A DNA stretch of 64,000 bases from Tupaia tana (lineage: Eukaryota; Chordata; Mammalia; Scandentia; Tupaiidae): contig JAKSZU010000018.1 of NCBI GenBank assembly GCA_026018925.1, positions 28,520,452 to 28,584,451 of the forward strand, written 5' to 3'. This document shows positions 20,061-31,157 of this stretch, piece by piece; positions within the stretch are counted from its first letter, which is position 1, and each line of letters begins with the position of its first letter. Made by a program: the position numbers and the translations under genes. A model generated the notes under the pieces. The model was given only the letters and a program-made list of their open reading frames with translations, had not been told where the DNA came from and searched no databases.

Positions 20061-20786
20061 ACACGCTGTAGGCAGAGAGCGGACACGAGGCCCTTGCAGA
20101 TGGCTGCCTGGAGTAAGGACAGGAGCTAGGAGACCCTGAGGACGCTCCCGCCGACATTCCAGCAAGAGATGAGGGGGTTTGGAGCAGGGAGTCAGCTAAA
20201 TTAGAATAAAGGGCCTGCAAAGGGACAGCCCACCCACCAGCTTGCACCAGCGGCCCTTGGACAACCCAGGTCTCACGAGTTAACCCGAGGTTCTGTCTTC
20301 AGGGTAAGACCATACCCCTCCCAACGGCAGGCTGCTGCCTCATGTCATTGGACCCCTGTGGAGCCCCAGCTAACTGCAAGGTCTCGACGCTTGGCACTCA
20401 CTGACTCTTGGGCTCACCTCCTTGGTAGGAGGCTGGGGGAGACAGGGCAGAGGGCAGAGAACAGAGAATGGGCAATTTCCGGCTGGGCTGCTGGCCTCCC
20501 TCTATGTAGAATAAGGGGTTCAGGATAGCAGAACCAGGAAGGACCCCTAAATCTGATGCCTCAGAATTCAGAGATCAGGGGACCCTTAGATTCTCCTTGA
20601 AAGTGGTTTATGTCACAGTCACTAGTACGATGGTGTTGAGACGGAGGGAAAGGGAAGGTGGCTGTCACCACAAGAAAGGGTGACTTAGAAGTCACTGGAC
20701 TTGAACGCCTGCAGGGAAGGCATGCGGTTTCCCTCGTCGCCACGAGGTGGCGCGCTTGGACCCAGGACCGCGAAGGGACGACTCAC

Positions 20787-20881
20787 CAGCTCGGCGGCGT
20801 CCTGTCCCCGGAGCAGAGGCTTCTCTTCGGGGAATCGCAGCTCCTGCAGCCCGGCCATAGTCACGTCGTGGAGCAGGAGCC
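20787..20881 (-). CDS. NDRG4: NDRG4 coding exon with alternative start MAGLQELRF
   Basis: The exon begins with two bases of a Gly codon, then LLLHDVT, MAGLQELRFPEEKPLLRGQ and DAAEL. The acceptor is CTCTCCAG and the donor GTGAGTCGTC. Joined to MKVLGHRIELLT-G it makes the longest form; the internal ATG at 20856-20858 (context ACTATGG, a strong Kozak match) can start a shorter form from a transcript with a non-coding first exon. The exon is CpG-rich. Confidence 0.95.
20856..20858 (-). other. NDRG4: Alternative start codon (MAGLQ…)
   Basis: ATG with A at -3 and G at +4. An isoform beginning MAGLQELRF is known for NDRG4 (recalled). It would be used if the upstream exon contributes no in-frame ATG. 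Confidence 0.75.
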
Positions 20882-21821
20882 CTGGAGAGGAAAGGCGAGG
20901 ACAAGGTTGGGGCCTGCTGTGGCGACCACCCAGGCCCTGCTCTGAATCTCCCCAATGGGGAAGGAGAGCGCCAGGCGGGGCTGGAGCTGGGGCACCAGGA
21001 CTCCACTGGCCAGTCGCTCTCCTATACCCCCACGCACAGATCGGTCAGGCCTCTGCAAGATCGGCCAGTTTGGCTCAGAGGATGTCTTTATAGTATTTGC
21101 TCTTAAAGTTGAAAGTCCCATTTTTGTTGTAAAAAAATAAAATAAAAAGAATAAAATCAAAAAGGAAAAGAAGGGCAACACAAGATGAGCCCTAAAAAAT
21201 ACGAGCTAAATGATGCACTTGAGAGGCAGAGGGGCGCGTGTGGGGAGGCCAGACCCAAGACCAGCAGCACACAGCCCTTTCCGCGCAGGCCAGTTGCTGC
21301 CTAGAGCTGGGCAGTGAGGTGTGGTTCTGTGAGGTGGGGGAGGGCCAGCTCTGGGGTCAACCTGAGGGGTGCAAGAACAAGCCTGGGTGAGGAACAGGCT
21401 GGTGAGAGGGAAAAGGAGGCACCCTCAGTATGGCAGGCGGAGTGATGGTGCAGGACGGGGTGCTGGTCGTAACATGAGAGGAGGTGACACCCGGTGACCG
21501 CTCAACCTCAGCTGCCAAACAGCAGAGTCCAGGCCCTGGTTGTTGGGTGCTCCTGGGAGATTCCTGGGTGCTGAGCCTCACAAGAAAGAAGGGTCACCTA
21601 CGCACGCATGCAGAGACGCAGGCCTGTGTACTTGGAGGTGCCAGTGGTGACAGAGAAGCGGGGTTCCAGGACCCCATAATTCTATGGCTGGCATTGCCAT
21701 CTTTACTTGGACTTCAGGAGGGCATCGATCAGAATGCACCAAGAGAAAAACTAGCCTAAGGCGTGACCAGGAAATCCATAAAGAATTAAAGTTTCTAGCT
21801 TATTAGAAGTCAAAGAAACTC

Positions 21822-22060
21822 GGGACCAGCAGATGACGTGATGGTTACGTCGCTGGACTTCCGCATAGTCAACTGCAGTTCAAGTCTCAGACCTGGTGGT
21901 TTAAACCTCACGCTGGGAACGTGTGCGTGCGTGCCCCAAATCCCGAGAGGAGAATGGAGAAGGGATTGCGGCATAGCCATCTCCCCAAGCGGTGATTTCT
22001 CTCTTTCTCTTTGTCTCTCCGGCAAGCACACTTGCCCTACTTCAAAACTCTCAGAAAAAA
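21822..22060 (+). mobile_element. tSINE-A copy (sense)
   Basis: GGGACCAGCAGATGACGTGATGG…CTTGCCCTACTTCAAAACTCTC, flanked by AGTCAAAGAAACTC (21808-21821) and AGTCAAATAAACTC (22061-22074). Confidence 0.9.
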
Positions 22061-22550
22061 AGTCAAATAAACTCAAATTGAAATATTTTTTTCCTTCAGG
22101 TCAATGGAACCGGTGAAGTTTGTAGTGCTAACAAGATGCACCAAAATGGCACTTTCTTACATTCCTTGTGGAAGCATCGTTCTGGAGGACAATTTTACAA
22201 AATGAACTAAAACTATTTAAAAGATCCATGCTCTTAGACTCAGCAATTCCCCTCCCTGAATGTAAATTTGTAAGGAAACCAGAGAGGGAAACTAATGATT
22301 TCTCTATAAGAATGCTCACCACAGTGCCGTCTGCAATAGAGAAACCCAGAGAAGCAATGATATCCCAGCCACAGGGCATGAGAGGGACCAGAGACTGCTG
22401 GATCTACTGGGCACAGGCTAAGATCTGAGCTGGCAGAAGGCTGGGGTAGACTGTGATGTTGAGACCCTGCAGGCTGGGGGTGGGCAGGTGCTGTCTCTTT
22501 CTCTTGCACAGAAGAAATAAACAAACTAAGTAATAAAAAAAAATACAGGC

Positions 22551-22808
22551 TTTTTTTTTTTTGAGAGAGATTTTTGGTATAGGTTGTGTGTATTTTCCAG
22601 AGATAAAGAGACAGAAAGCAAGAAATCACCGCCGCGCCCCCCCCCCCCCTCCCCCAGGGGAAATGCCATGCCACAATCCTTCTCCTCCACACTCCTCTTC
22701 GGATCTTGGGCATGCCTGGTGTAAGTTTTAGACTGGTGGGTCCAGGACTTGAACTAGTTGACTATGTGAAAGTCTGGCAATGTAACTGTTAGGCCATCTG
22801 CTGGTCCC
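22551..22808 (-). mobile_element. tSINE-A copy (antisense)
   Basis: Poly-T, GAGAGAGATTTTTGGTATAGG, a C-run, and the end CCATCTGCTGGTCCC. Confidence 0.85.
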
Positions 22809-22841
22809 TAAAGAAACACACTTTAAAAGAAACAAGGGACA

Positions 22842-22992
22842 GGGCTGGCAGGTGGAGTAGTGGTTAAAGGCACTGGACTGCCACATGGCTGACCATGGCT
22901 CGAGTCCCAGACCTGGCAGCTTATTTTCCCTCCTTACTCTGTTTCTCTGATAAGATTTTTAAAATAATAATAATAAATAAAATAATTCATAA
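22842..22992 (+). mobile_element. tSINE-B copy (sense)
   Basis: GGGCTGGCAGGTGGAGTAGTGG…CCAGACCTGGCAGCTTATTTTCC…AATAATAATAATAAATAAAA. Confidence 0.85.
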
Positions 22993-23984
22993 AAGACCAC
23001 TTTACAGTGTTACCAAGTCAGTGCTTCCCAAGTGGGGGGTTCTCACTGAAGTCTATCTAGTCTGGGGTGTGAGGTGCTGGGACTGGGCCAGGAGCTACTG
23101 GCTGGCTGGCCTACAGGAGAGTGGTGGAGCCTCCCGGGCAGCCCTGATCCTCAGCGGGGGAGGCTCACGGCGGTGGGGGGTGGGGGAGTCTCCCTGCCCC
23201 GCCCTGTGTGTGCGGCTCTCGGTTCCCAGTGGTTTCCGAGGAAACCAGCTCACACAATGCAGATGGGCTCTATTTTTAGAAAGGTGTCCTCTCCCCTTTC
23301 TGATGTGTGCACATTCATCCATCCATCCGGGTGGGGAGCTGAGAGCAGGGCCCCCACTTGGCAAATTCCTCTCCCATTAGGACTTTTTTAGCTGCCTGCC
23401 TCCCTGAGCACCAGACTCAATTAGACGCCTCGCCTCTGCAGCACTGGGGTGTCCCCGCCCTCCCCCAGGCCTGTTATAAAACCACCCTGGACACCATCCT
23501 CCCCAAGGACCGTGCTATTAAAAGGGCTGAAAGTGGGCAGAGCAGGGACAGATGGAATGCGATGGAGGGGGTGGCGGGGAGGGGTGCAGAGAGACCTGGG
23601 GATGTCTCAGTCCATGGAAAACAGACAGCACATAGCCTGGCGGGGCATCATGGGACTCCAGGACAAGACTAGAGCAAACACACCCACGCGGAGGTGGCAG
23701 AGAAGTTCTTTTCCAAGAAAGTTATGCTTTATTCTCAAATAAAAGAGAAAAGCAGCTCAATGATAAGTTATACGATGATAAGCTGTAAGATAAGTTACCA
23801 ACTTTCCACAGAAAGCTTAAGGCCTGCAAGGAGTTCCAGAGCACAGAGCGGAGAGGGGTGGGCAGCCCCAGGGTCTGCAAAGCAACAGGATAGCTCTCTC
23901 TGTTCTGCTATTCCTGGTCTCCACCCACACTCCCACCCCCAATTTGGTATTCCCTAAAGAGAACATGGAGCATTAAAACCAAAT

Positions 23985-24240
23985 GGCCAGCAGGTGGCAT
24001 GGAGGTTCATGTGGCTGATCCCACAGGGCCAATTCCATGGTTCAAGTCCCGGACCAAGCAGCTTGAAAATCATGCTGGGTGCGTGTGCATGCATGTCCAA
24101 AATCCTGAGAGGAGGATGGAGAAGGGATTGTGGCATAGTCATTCCCCTGGGGGATGATTTCCCACTTTATTTCTCTGTCTCTGTCTCTGGCAAGTGCACG
24201 TATACCCTATAGCACAAACTAAACACACACAAACAACAGA
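23985..24240 (+). mobile_element. tSINE copy, B-like head and A-like body (sense)
   Basis: GGCCAGCAGGTGGCATGGAGG head, then GAAAATCATGCTGGGTGCG, CCCCTGGGGGATGATTTCCCAC and ACCCTATAGCACAAAC. Confidence 0.85.
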
Positions 24241-24465
24241 AAACCCAAATGGGCCTGGGATGAATCCTGACCCTTTCAGTGGTTAGACCTGGAGTCACTG
24301 AACCCAAGGCCAATATTTCTTCTCTACCACTTATTGCTTGGCTTTTTTAGGGCAAATGACTACAAAGTTCGCGTACTTGAAAGACAGAAACATTAACTTT
24401 CTTCTCCCACCTCAGAAAGCTTTGCGGTACAAAGGTAGAAAGAGACAATAGATAGAAAATGCTTT

Positions 24466-24667
24466 AAAATGTTTTATTTTTCTTTTCCATGAGTGAAGGA
24501 GACAGAGTCATCACACCCAACAGGGTCCCCAAACCATGATCCATCCCCAGCCTCAGCTAGCGCTGGGTCACGGGCATGTGCATGCCTGGTACTCACAGAG
24601 GTCTCTGGGTGTGAACCCAGAACTTTCCCATGTGGATCCCCCTCACAGAGCACCACTGTCTGGGCCC
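24466..24667 (-). mobile_element. tSINE-D copy (antisense)
   Basis: T-rich start, CCCCAGCCTCAGCTAGCGC, GTGTGAACCCAGAACTTTCCC, end CACTGTCTGGGCCC. Confidence 0.7.
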
Positions 24668-25030
24668 TAAAATGCCTTTTAGATGGAAGTGTTTTGTACG
24701 TATTTAAATGGGACAAGGTTAATTTGAAAGGTGATGAGGGTCTTCCTTACCCTCCCCTACCTACATCAGACGGCCTGGGGCTCCTCTCCCTCGTGCCTGG
24801 TGAAGGAAGGTTCACTCCTGCTGGCAGGGAGGCTGCGCTGGTGTGCATCAGGAAGGGACGGCCAAGGGACAGGGGAGCAGCGACAGCCTTTGTGGCTGAT
24901 GACTGATGACACAGTCGTGAGAGGGGACTGTCACGGGCAAAGGAGTGGAAAGGGGCTCCTGAGCAGTGTTTACGTGGCTGAATCATTTCAGAGAATTACA
25001 TTTCCTTTTATTTAAAAAAAAATGTATTTT

Positions 25031-25255
25031 GGGGCCAGCAGGTGGTGTAGTAGTTAAGGCACTGGACTCCCACAGGGCCAAGCACCGGTCAACTCTCAGA
25101 CCTCTGGCTTGACACTCAGGCCCAGCACATGTGCATGCACGCCCCAAATCCCAGCATGGCCATCCTCCCTGGGGGTGATTTCTCACCTCCTCTCTCTCTG
25201 TGTCTCTGCCAAGCACACATGCCCTATAGCAAAGAAACAAAAACAAACCTCTCTT
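25031..25255 (+). mobile_element. tSINE copy, B-like head and A-like body (sense)
   Basis: GGGGCCAGCAGGTGGTGTAGTAG…CCCTGGGGGTGATTTCTCACC…GCCCTATAGCAAAG; left target AAAAATGTATTTT (about 25018), right copy about 25256. Confidence 0.88.
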
Positions 25256-25270
25256 AAAAAATGTATTTAG

Positions 25271-25360
25271 GGGCCGGCAAGTGACGTGGTAGCTAAGGGC
25301 ACTGGACTCCCACATGGCCAACCATGGTTTGAGTCCCGGATCTGGCAGCTTGCTTTCTCA

Positions 25361-25411
<51 letters not shown>

Positions 25412-25475
25412 CCTCTCTGGTCAAATTAAAAAAATAAAAACAATAATAATAAAGTTAAATAGAATAATTTTTTGT
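25271..25475 (+). mobile_element. tSINE-B copy (sense) with expanded (CT)n
   Basis: GGGCCGGCAAGTGACGTGG…CTTTCTCACTTTCTCTCT with about 22 CT units (25362-25408), GGTCAAATTAAAA. It shares its target ATGTATTTA with the preceding SINE. Confidence 0.9.
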
Positions 25476-25487
25476 AAATGTATTTAA

Positions 25488-25717
25488 TTACGAGAAGGCA
25501 CTTGTGCTTGTCAGAGAGAGGGAAGGAGGGAGAAAGCACCTCCTCATGGGGTGTGGTCATGCTACATTCTCCTTCTCTGCATTTCTCCATCCTGTTGGAA
25601 TTGGGGGCACACACACACATGGGCTTGGCATTTTTCCCAGGCCACTGAGGCTGGGGATTAACCATGGTCAGCCATGTGAGATCCACTCCCGTAACCACCA
25701 GGCTGCAGGGCCAGCTC
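25488..25717 (-). mobile_element. tSINE-C copy (antisense)
   Basis: GAGAAGGCACTTGTGCTTGTCAGAG…CATCCTGTTGGAATTGGGGG…ACCAGGCTGCAGGGCCAGC. Confidence 0.75.
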
Positions 25718-25814
25718 TGCATTTCATTTTAATTACTTTTGGTCGCTGGCTTGTGCTGAGACCTGGGCCATGTGAACCCTCATATTTATTAGGGTTAAAA
25801 ATATAAGTGGTTAG

Positions 25815-26064
25815 GGACCAGCAGATGGCATAATGGCCTCCCACGTAGGCAATCTTTGTTCAAGTACTGGACCCAGCGGCTTAAACCTCACGCTAGCTGC
25901 ATGTGCGTGCATGCTCAAAATCCTGACAGGAGAATGGAGGAAAAGGGATTGTGGTATGGCCATCCCACCTGGGGGTGGGGGGTGGTTTTTCACTTTCTGT
26001 CTCTCTGTCTCTCTCTGTCTCTTTGGCAAGCACATGCGCCCTATAGCAAAAATCTCTCTCAAAG
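25815..26064 (+). mobile_element. tSINE-A copy, head deletion (sense)
   Basis: GGGACCAGCAGATGGCATAATGGCCTCC lacks the TATGTCACTGGA segment of the head; the rest, to CGCCCTATAGCAAAAATC, is typical. Confidence 0.88.
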
Positions 26065-26517
26065 TAAATAAATATATAAATAAAATAATGATTACTATGG
26101 TCATTCCCCAAAGTGTTCACTAAATGCTTCCAGAACATCCTACAGAATAAAGCAACTGCTGGTGGGGAACTGCTCAGGTAGTGATGGGGATGGGAGGGAC
26201 CTTTGGAACACATGTAGGAATTTCTGGTTGTCTCAATGACCGGGGGGCTCCCACCAGTACTTAGTGGCCGGGGTCACAGGCACAGATAAGGAGGGTGATG
26301 CAATGTGAGGACAGCCCTGCACAATGAAGAACCTCTCCCCACCCCAAAATGCCCCGAGCTGTCCCACCACGATACACTGGAACTGAAGGAGAAGACAGGC
26401 AAGACATAAGGCCATGAGGTTAGTGCATCAGAAGAAGCCCACAGAGGAACTGAACCTTGTGGGACAGAGAGAGACCACATGAGAGGAGGAGGAGAATGGG
26501 GAATGGCTTGTATTCTT

Positions 26518-26787
26518 TTTTTTTTTTTTTTTTTTTTGGAGAGGTTTTTGCTATAGGGCGCGTGCGCTCGCCAGACAGACAGAGAGAGACAGAGAGATAG
26601 AAAGCAGGAAATCACCCCCCGGGGGGATGGCCACGCCGCAATCCCTTCTCCTCCATTCTCCTCTCAGGATCTTGGGCACGCACGCACACGCGCCCGGCGT
26701 GAGTTTAAGCCGCCGGGTCCAGGACTCGAACCGCGGTCGACTACGTGGGAGTCCAGCGACATAGCCATTACGCTAACTGCTGGTCCC
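26518..26787 (-). mobile_element. tSINE-A copy, very young (antisense)
   Basis: Intact copy with CpGs kept (CGCGTGCGCTCGCCAG, CGAACCGCGGTCGACTACG). A perfect 19-bp duplication, GGGAATGGCTTGTATTCTT, lies at 26499-26517 and 26788-26806. Confidence 0.97.
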
Positions 26788-27182
26788 GGGAATGGCTTGT
26801 ATTCTTGAGACCACCAGCGTGAAGGGGACCCTGACAGATTCTAGAGCAGGTCTGGTCCAGGCCCCCCACTGCACTCCTGACAGTCGTAAGGCCCCATTAT
26901 TTAAAGAAAAGCCACTGCACGTGAAATAAGCCACAGCCAGGGACAAAGCCAGGCTAGACCAGCTCCATCCTGGGGGCAGGGATGGTGGGGGTGGTGATAG
27001 GGAACACAATGACTCAGGTCCAAGGCTGTGCACCCAAACCCCTTCCGGGCACGGCTGCTCCCGGTGTCTCCCCACAGCCTTGGATCAGAGTCCGTGTTCA
27101 GCGATACACCGGTAGTAGTTTCATAATAAGTATAATCTCGTTTATGTAAAAAAATATGCACTGAACAGCTACATATAGTGCC

Positions 27183-27446
27183 TTTTTTTAAAGAGGTTTT
27201 GGCCCTAGGGCGTGTGTGCTTGGTGGGAGGAGGGAGAGACAGAGACAGTGAGAGAGAAAGTGAGAAATCACCCCCCAGGGGAGATGGTCATCCCACAGTC
27301 CCTTCTCCTCCATTCTTCTCCCGGGATCTTGGGCACGCATGCACACGTGCCTGGCGTGATTTTCACAACATTGGGTCTGGAACTTGAACTGTGGTCAGTC
27401 ATGTGGGAGTCCAGCAACATAATTGCTATGTCATCTGTTGGTCCCA
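27183..27446 (-). mobile_element. tSINE-A copy (antisense)
   Basis: TTTTTTTAAAGAGGTTTTGGCCC…CACCCCCCAGGGGAGATGG…TCATCTGTTGGTCCC. Confidence 0.88.
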
Positions 27447-27699
27447 AGTGACACATTTTTAAAAATCTCCAACTGATTCAAGGTAAAATATAACAATGTT
27501 GATCTCTGGGAAAGGACATGGGTTTAGAAGGATGTAAGAGAGATTTTTATACTATATATCGAATTTTATCAAATCTAAGGTACCTCTGATAACAGTAACA
27601 CTAACATTTTATGTACCAATAATAAGAAAAAACACTGCTAATTAAATTAAGACATAATACTCCTCTTCCCAATAGCTATTTTTAATTTTTTTACTGTTA

Positions 27700-27885
27700 T
27701 GAATTATTTATTTTTTAATTATTTAATTTTATTTATTCATTCATTTATTTTAATTTGACCAGAAAGAGACAGAGAGAGAGAGAGAGAGAAAGTAGGAAAG
27801 CAAGCCACTAGGTCCAGGACTCTAACCATGATTGACCATGTGGGAGTGTCCAGCACCTTAACCATCACACCACCTGCTGGTCCCC
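27700..27885 (-). mobile_element. tSINE-B copy (antisense)
   Basis: ATTATTTAATTTTATTTATTC, GACCAGAAAGAGACAGAG, CCAGGACTC, end CACCTGCTGGTCCCC. Confidence 0.9.
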
Positions 27886-27897
27886 AATTCACTTTTC

Positions 27898-27995
27898 TTT
27901 TTTTTTTTTTTATTAGACACCGGGTCCAGGACGCGAACCGTGGTTGACTACGTGGGAGTCCAGCGACATAGCCATTACGCTAACTGCTGGTTCCC
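27898..27995 (-). mobile_element. Head-only tSINE-A (antisense, about 100 bp)
   Basis: Poly-T runs straight into ATTAGACACCGGGTCCAGGACGCG and the head ending TAACTGCTGGTTCCC. The whole body is missing. CCCAATAGCTATTTTT at about 27668 and 27996 brackets it together with the preceding tSINE-B. Confidence 0.85.
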
Positions 27996-28257
27996 CCCAA
28001 TAGCTATTTTTTAAAAAAATCTTCGGGCGTACAGAAACATTACAAAAACAAAAGAAGTTCAGAAATGGGAATACATGCCCTTCACTTTCCCACTGGTCTC
28101 ATGATAGCAGAGACATAAAACAGACACTCCAGGAAATGGGACACGGATACAACACTGTTGAATGTTATGTAGACCTTCTACGAATTCCACCAGTCCTCCC
28201 AATAATACTCCTTTGAGTCCAAGATACTACATTACATTTAGTGGTCATATATAAATT

Positions 28258-28443
28258 TTTTTAAAGAGTTATTTATTTAATTTTATTTATTAATGCTATT
28301 ATTATTTTAACTTGTTATAGGGCACATGTGTTCACCAGAGAGAGAGAGAGAGAGAAATTGAGAAAGCAAGCTGCCAGCTCCAGGACTCAAACTGCAGTCA
28401 GCTACGTGGGAATCCAGTGCCTTAACTACCATGACACCGGCCC
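28258..28443 (-). mobile_element. tSINE-B-like copy (antisense)
   Basis: B-like AT-rich start, but TTATAGGGCACATGTGTTCACCAG in the middle is A-like; end ACACCGGCCC. Probably another chimera. Confidence 0.75.
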
Positions 28444-28559
28444 TAAGTTGTCATATTTCTTTAGTCTCCTCTGAGTGGGACAGTGTCTCATTTTTTTTGT
28501 CTCTTATAAACTTGACCTGTATTTAAAGTTTATTTCTCCCATGAGACCCCCAAAAGGTA

Positions 28560-28738
28560 TTTTTTTTTCCCCAAAAGATTTTTCACACTGTGATTCACCC
28601 CGAGCCTCAGCCAGCCAGATCCCAGGCACACGCGTGCACCTGGCGCTACGGGCAGATGTCAGGATGCAGACTCGGAACCGTGCCATGAGGACTCACCATC
28701 ACGGAACATTGTCACCACTGTGCCACCACAGCTGGCTG
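28560..28738 (-). mobile_element. tSINE-D copy (antisense)
   Basis: T-run, CACCCCGAGCCTCAGCCAGCC, GGATGCAGACTCGGAACCG, end CCACCACAGCTGGC. Confidence 0.65.
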
Positions 28739-29410
28739 ACGCTGACATTTCTGAAGAGCACTGGTCGGTGACTCCGCAGGTGTCCTCAGTTTGGGTCTGC
28801 CTATTGTCTTCTCATGATTAGACTGAGGTTCCACATTTTTGGCAAGAACGCGACAGAGGTGGTGTACCCTCCCAGCACAGCCTGTCGGGACACGGCGCCA
28901 GTCTACCCCGTTAGAGGAGATGTAACCTTGACCACTTGAAACCAGCTGTCTGCCAGGCTTCTCCACTGTAAAACTACTAGTTTTCCTCTGTCATTGCTAA
29001 GTTTCTTGTGCAAAGATAGTTTGAGACTATGCAAATATCCTGTTTCTCATCATGCTTTCGCCCGCTACTTTTAGGGAACGTTGATGATTCTTGCCGACAG
29101 CAATTATTACTTTGGTGTTTACCTAATGATCATTTTCTATTTCCATCATCCCTTCTACATTTGTTAATTGGAATTTGCTCATAAGAAAGAGATGGCCTTC
29201 TTACTCCATCTATTTATTTACATATTTATTTATTTATATGTGTATGGACTCATAGATACCGATGTAAGTCTCGGTTAAAATCTATCACCATCATTATTAA
29301 TTTCATTGTTCAAACTGGGTCATGTTTGGCTACCGGGAGTCTATTGTGTTGGTTATTGTGTCCTTTCAACATGCACCCATAATTCTTCCAGATGTTCTAA
29401 ACTCATCTTG

Positions 29411-29541
29411 GTGGCCGGCAGGTGGTGTGGTGGCTAAGGGCGCTGGACTCCCACATGACCGCCTGAGGTTCGAGTCCTGGACCTGGTGGCTTGCTTTCTC
29501 ACCTTCTCTCTTTCTCTGTCCCTCTCTGGTCCAATTAAAAG
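29411..29541 (+). mobile_element. tSINE-B copy (sense)
   Basis: GTGGCCGGCAGGTGGTGTGG…GACCTGGTGGCTTGCTTTC…GGTCCAATTAAAAG; its AAAT tail is the insertion site of the next element. Confidence 0.9.
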
Positions 29542-29560
29542 ATAAATAAATAAATAGAGT

Positions 29561-29821
29561 GGGAACCAGCAGTTGGCGTAATGGCTATGTCGTTGGACTC
29601 CCACGTAGTCAACCGCGGTTTGCGTCCTGGACCCGGTGGCTTGAAACTCATGCCAGGCGCGTGTGCGTGCGTGCCCAAGATCCCGAGAGGAGAATGGAGG
29701 AGAAGGGATTGCGGCATGGCCATCACCCCGGGAGGTGATTTCTTGCTTTCTGTCTCTATGTCTCTCTCTGTCTGTCTGGCAAGCGCACGTGCCCTATAGC
29801 GAAAACCTCTCCAAAAAATAA
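29561..29821 (+). mobile_element. tSINE-A inserted in a tSINE-B tail (sense)
   Basis: GGGAACCAGCAGTTGGCGTAATGG…GCCCTATAGCGAAAACCTCTCC, flanked by a 19-bp repeat (ATAAATAAATAAATAGAGT) at 29542-29560 and 29822-29840. Confidence 0.93.
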
Positions 29822-29975
29822 ATAAATAAATAAATAGAGTTAGATAAAATAATTATTTTTAAAAAGTAAAATAAACTCCTTTTGTACTTTCTCTGTCTCG
29901 ACCCTAGAATTAATCACTTCTCCAGGGAGCCCTGATTCCTTTGTTGGAGAACGCTTTTTAAAAACTGAGACCTGG

Positions 29976-30210
29976 GCTAGCCCCAGAGCACAGTGGTGAC
30001 AAGGGTGGGATCCCATGTGGTCAGCTGTGGCTTAAATTCCATTCCCGGCAGCTTAGAAAACAGAGTCCATGTACGAGCAGGCCCGGAACCTTGATGGGAT
30101 AGAGAAATGGAGGAAAGGGGATTGCGGTGTGACCATGCTCCACTGGGAGATTCCTCCCCTGCCACTTGTGAGGGCGTGTACCTCCTGGCAATAAAACATA
30201 CATATGGATA
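29976..30210 (+). mobile_element. tSINE-C copy (sense)
   Basis: GCTAGCCCCAGAGCACAGTGG…TTGATGGGATAGAGAAATGG…GGCAATAAAACATAC. Duplication AAAACTGAGACCTGG / AAAACCGAGACCTGG at 29961-29975 and 30211-30225. Confidence 0.85.
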
Positions 30211-30304
30211 AAAACCGAGACCTGGACACTAGGTGTTCGCATTGCTCCTGGGGTCACATTGGTCTAGGGCCTCTCCATAGACAGAGCTAGGAAATGTGTG
30301 TGAG

Positions 30305-30309
<5 letters not shown>

Positions 30310-30346
<37 letters not shown>

Positions 30347-30360
30347 CATGCACACACACA
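30310..30360 (+). repeat. (CA)n microsatellite
   Basis: About 17 uninterrupted CA units, then ATGCATG and five more. Confidence 0.97.
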
Positions 30361-30819
30361 CTTTACTTCTAAACTGATCCATGTGAAAAATCAGGAATTC
30401 ATACCGATGACTCTATGTCCAATTCAATTCCTCAGTTTGTTCTGGCTTTACCTTTTAAATCATTATTATTATTATTAAGAAAGAGGGAGTGGGAAGTCTT
30501 CTTGACAGGCTGTGATCCTTCCTGCCCCAGCCTCCCACTCAGCGAGGTGTGCTGGTGTATGTCCCAGTGCTCAGCCTGTTTAGGACTGAGACCTGAACCT
30601 TGGCCTCATCTAGGGCCTGTCAAAGCCCACTTGGTTTATTTGTCATTTTTTTCTCCAGTGGTGAGAAACCTGACCGTCGTGGCCTATAATATTTTTGCTT
30701 GATTTGTTCATCCTAGGATATACACAAAATTGTTTCAGAATTGCTATCCACATAATGGATTCTTACCCAAGTCTTTGTACTTACTGAGAGAACTCTTTTA
30801 GACTTAGATGCAGATTTTT

Positions 30820-31084
30820 TTTTTTTTTTTTGAGAGGTTTTTCGCTATAGGGCGCGTGCGCTCGCCAGACAGACAGAGAGAGACATAGAGACAGAAAGCG
30901 AGAAATCACCCCCCAGGGGGGATGGTCACGCCGCAATCCCTTCTCCTCCATTCTCCTCTCGGGATCTTGGGCGCGCACGCACACGCGCCCGGCGTGAGTT
31001 GTAAGCCACCGGGTCCGAGACACGAACCGCGGTCGACTACGTGGGAGTCCAGCGACATAGCCATTACGCTAACTGCTGGTTCCC
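30820..31084 (-). mobile_element. tSINE-A copy, young (antisense)
   Basis: Nearly intact, CpG-rich copy with a perfect 15-bp duplication TAGATGCAGATTTTT at 30805-30819 and 31085-31099. Confidence 0.95.
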
Positions 31085-31157
31085 TAGATGCAGATTTTTA
31101 AAGGCATTGATTACTCTTGTGAATTCTTAAAAAAGAAAATGTAATTAAAATGATGTT

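Larger units (their letters stand above)
16320..20786 (-). other. NDRG4: NDRG4 intron
   Basis: Contains two serial tSINE-B insertions, a tSINE-D, a truncated tSINE-A, a tSINE-B with a long AAAG/AAGG microsatellite, and an L2-like fragment near 19.7-20.1 kb. No gene recognised. Confidence 0.8.
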
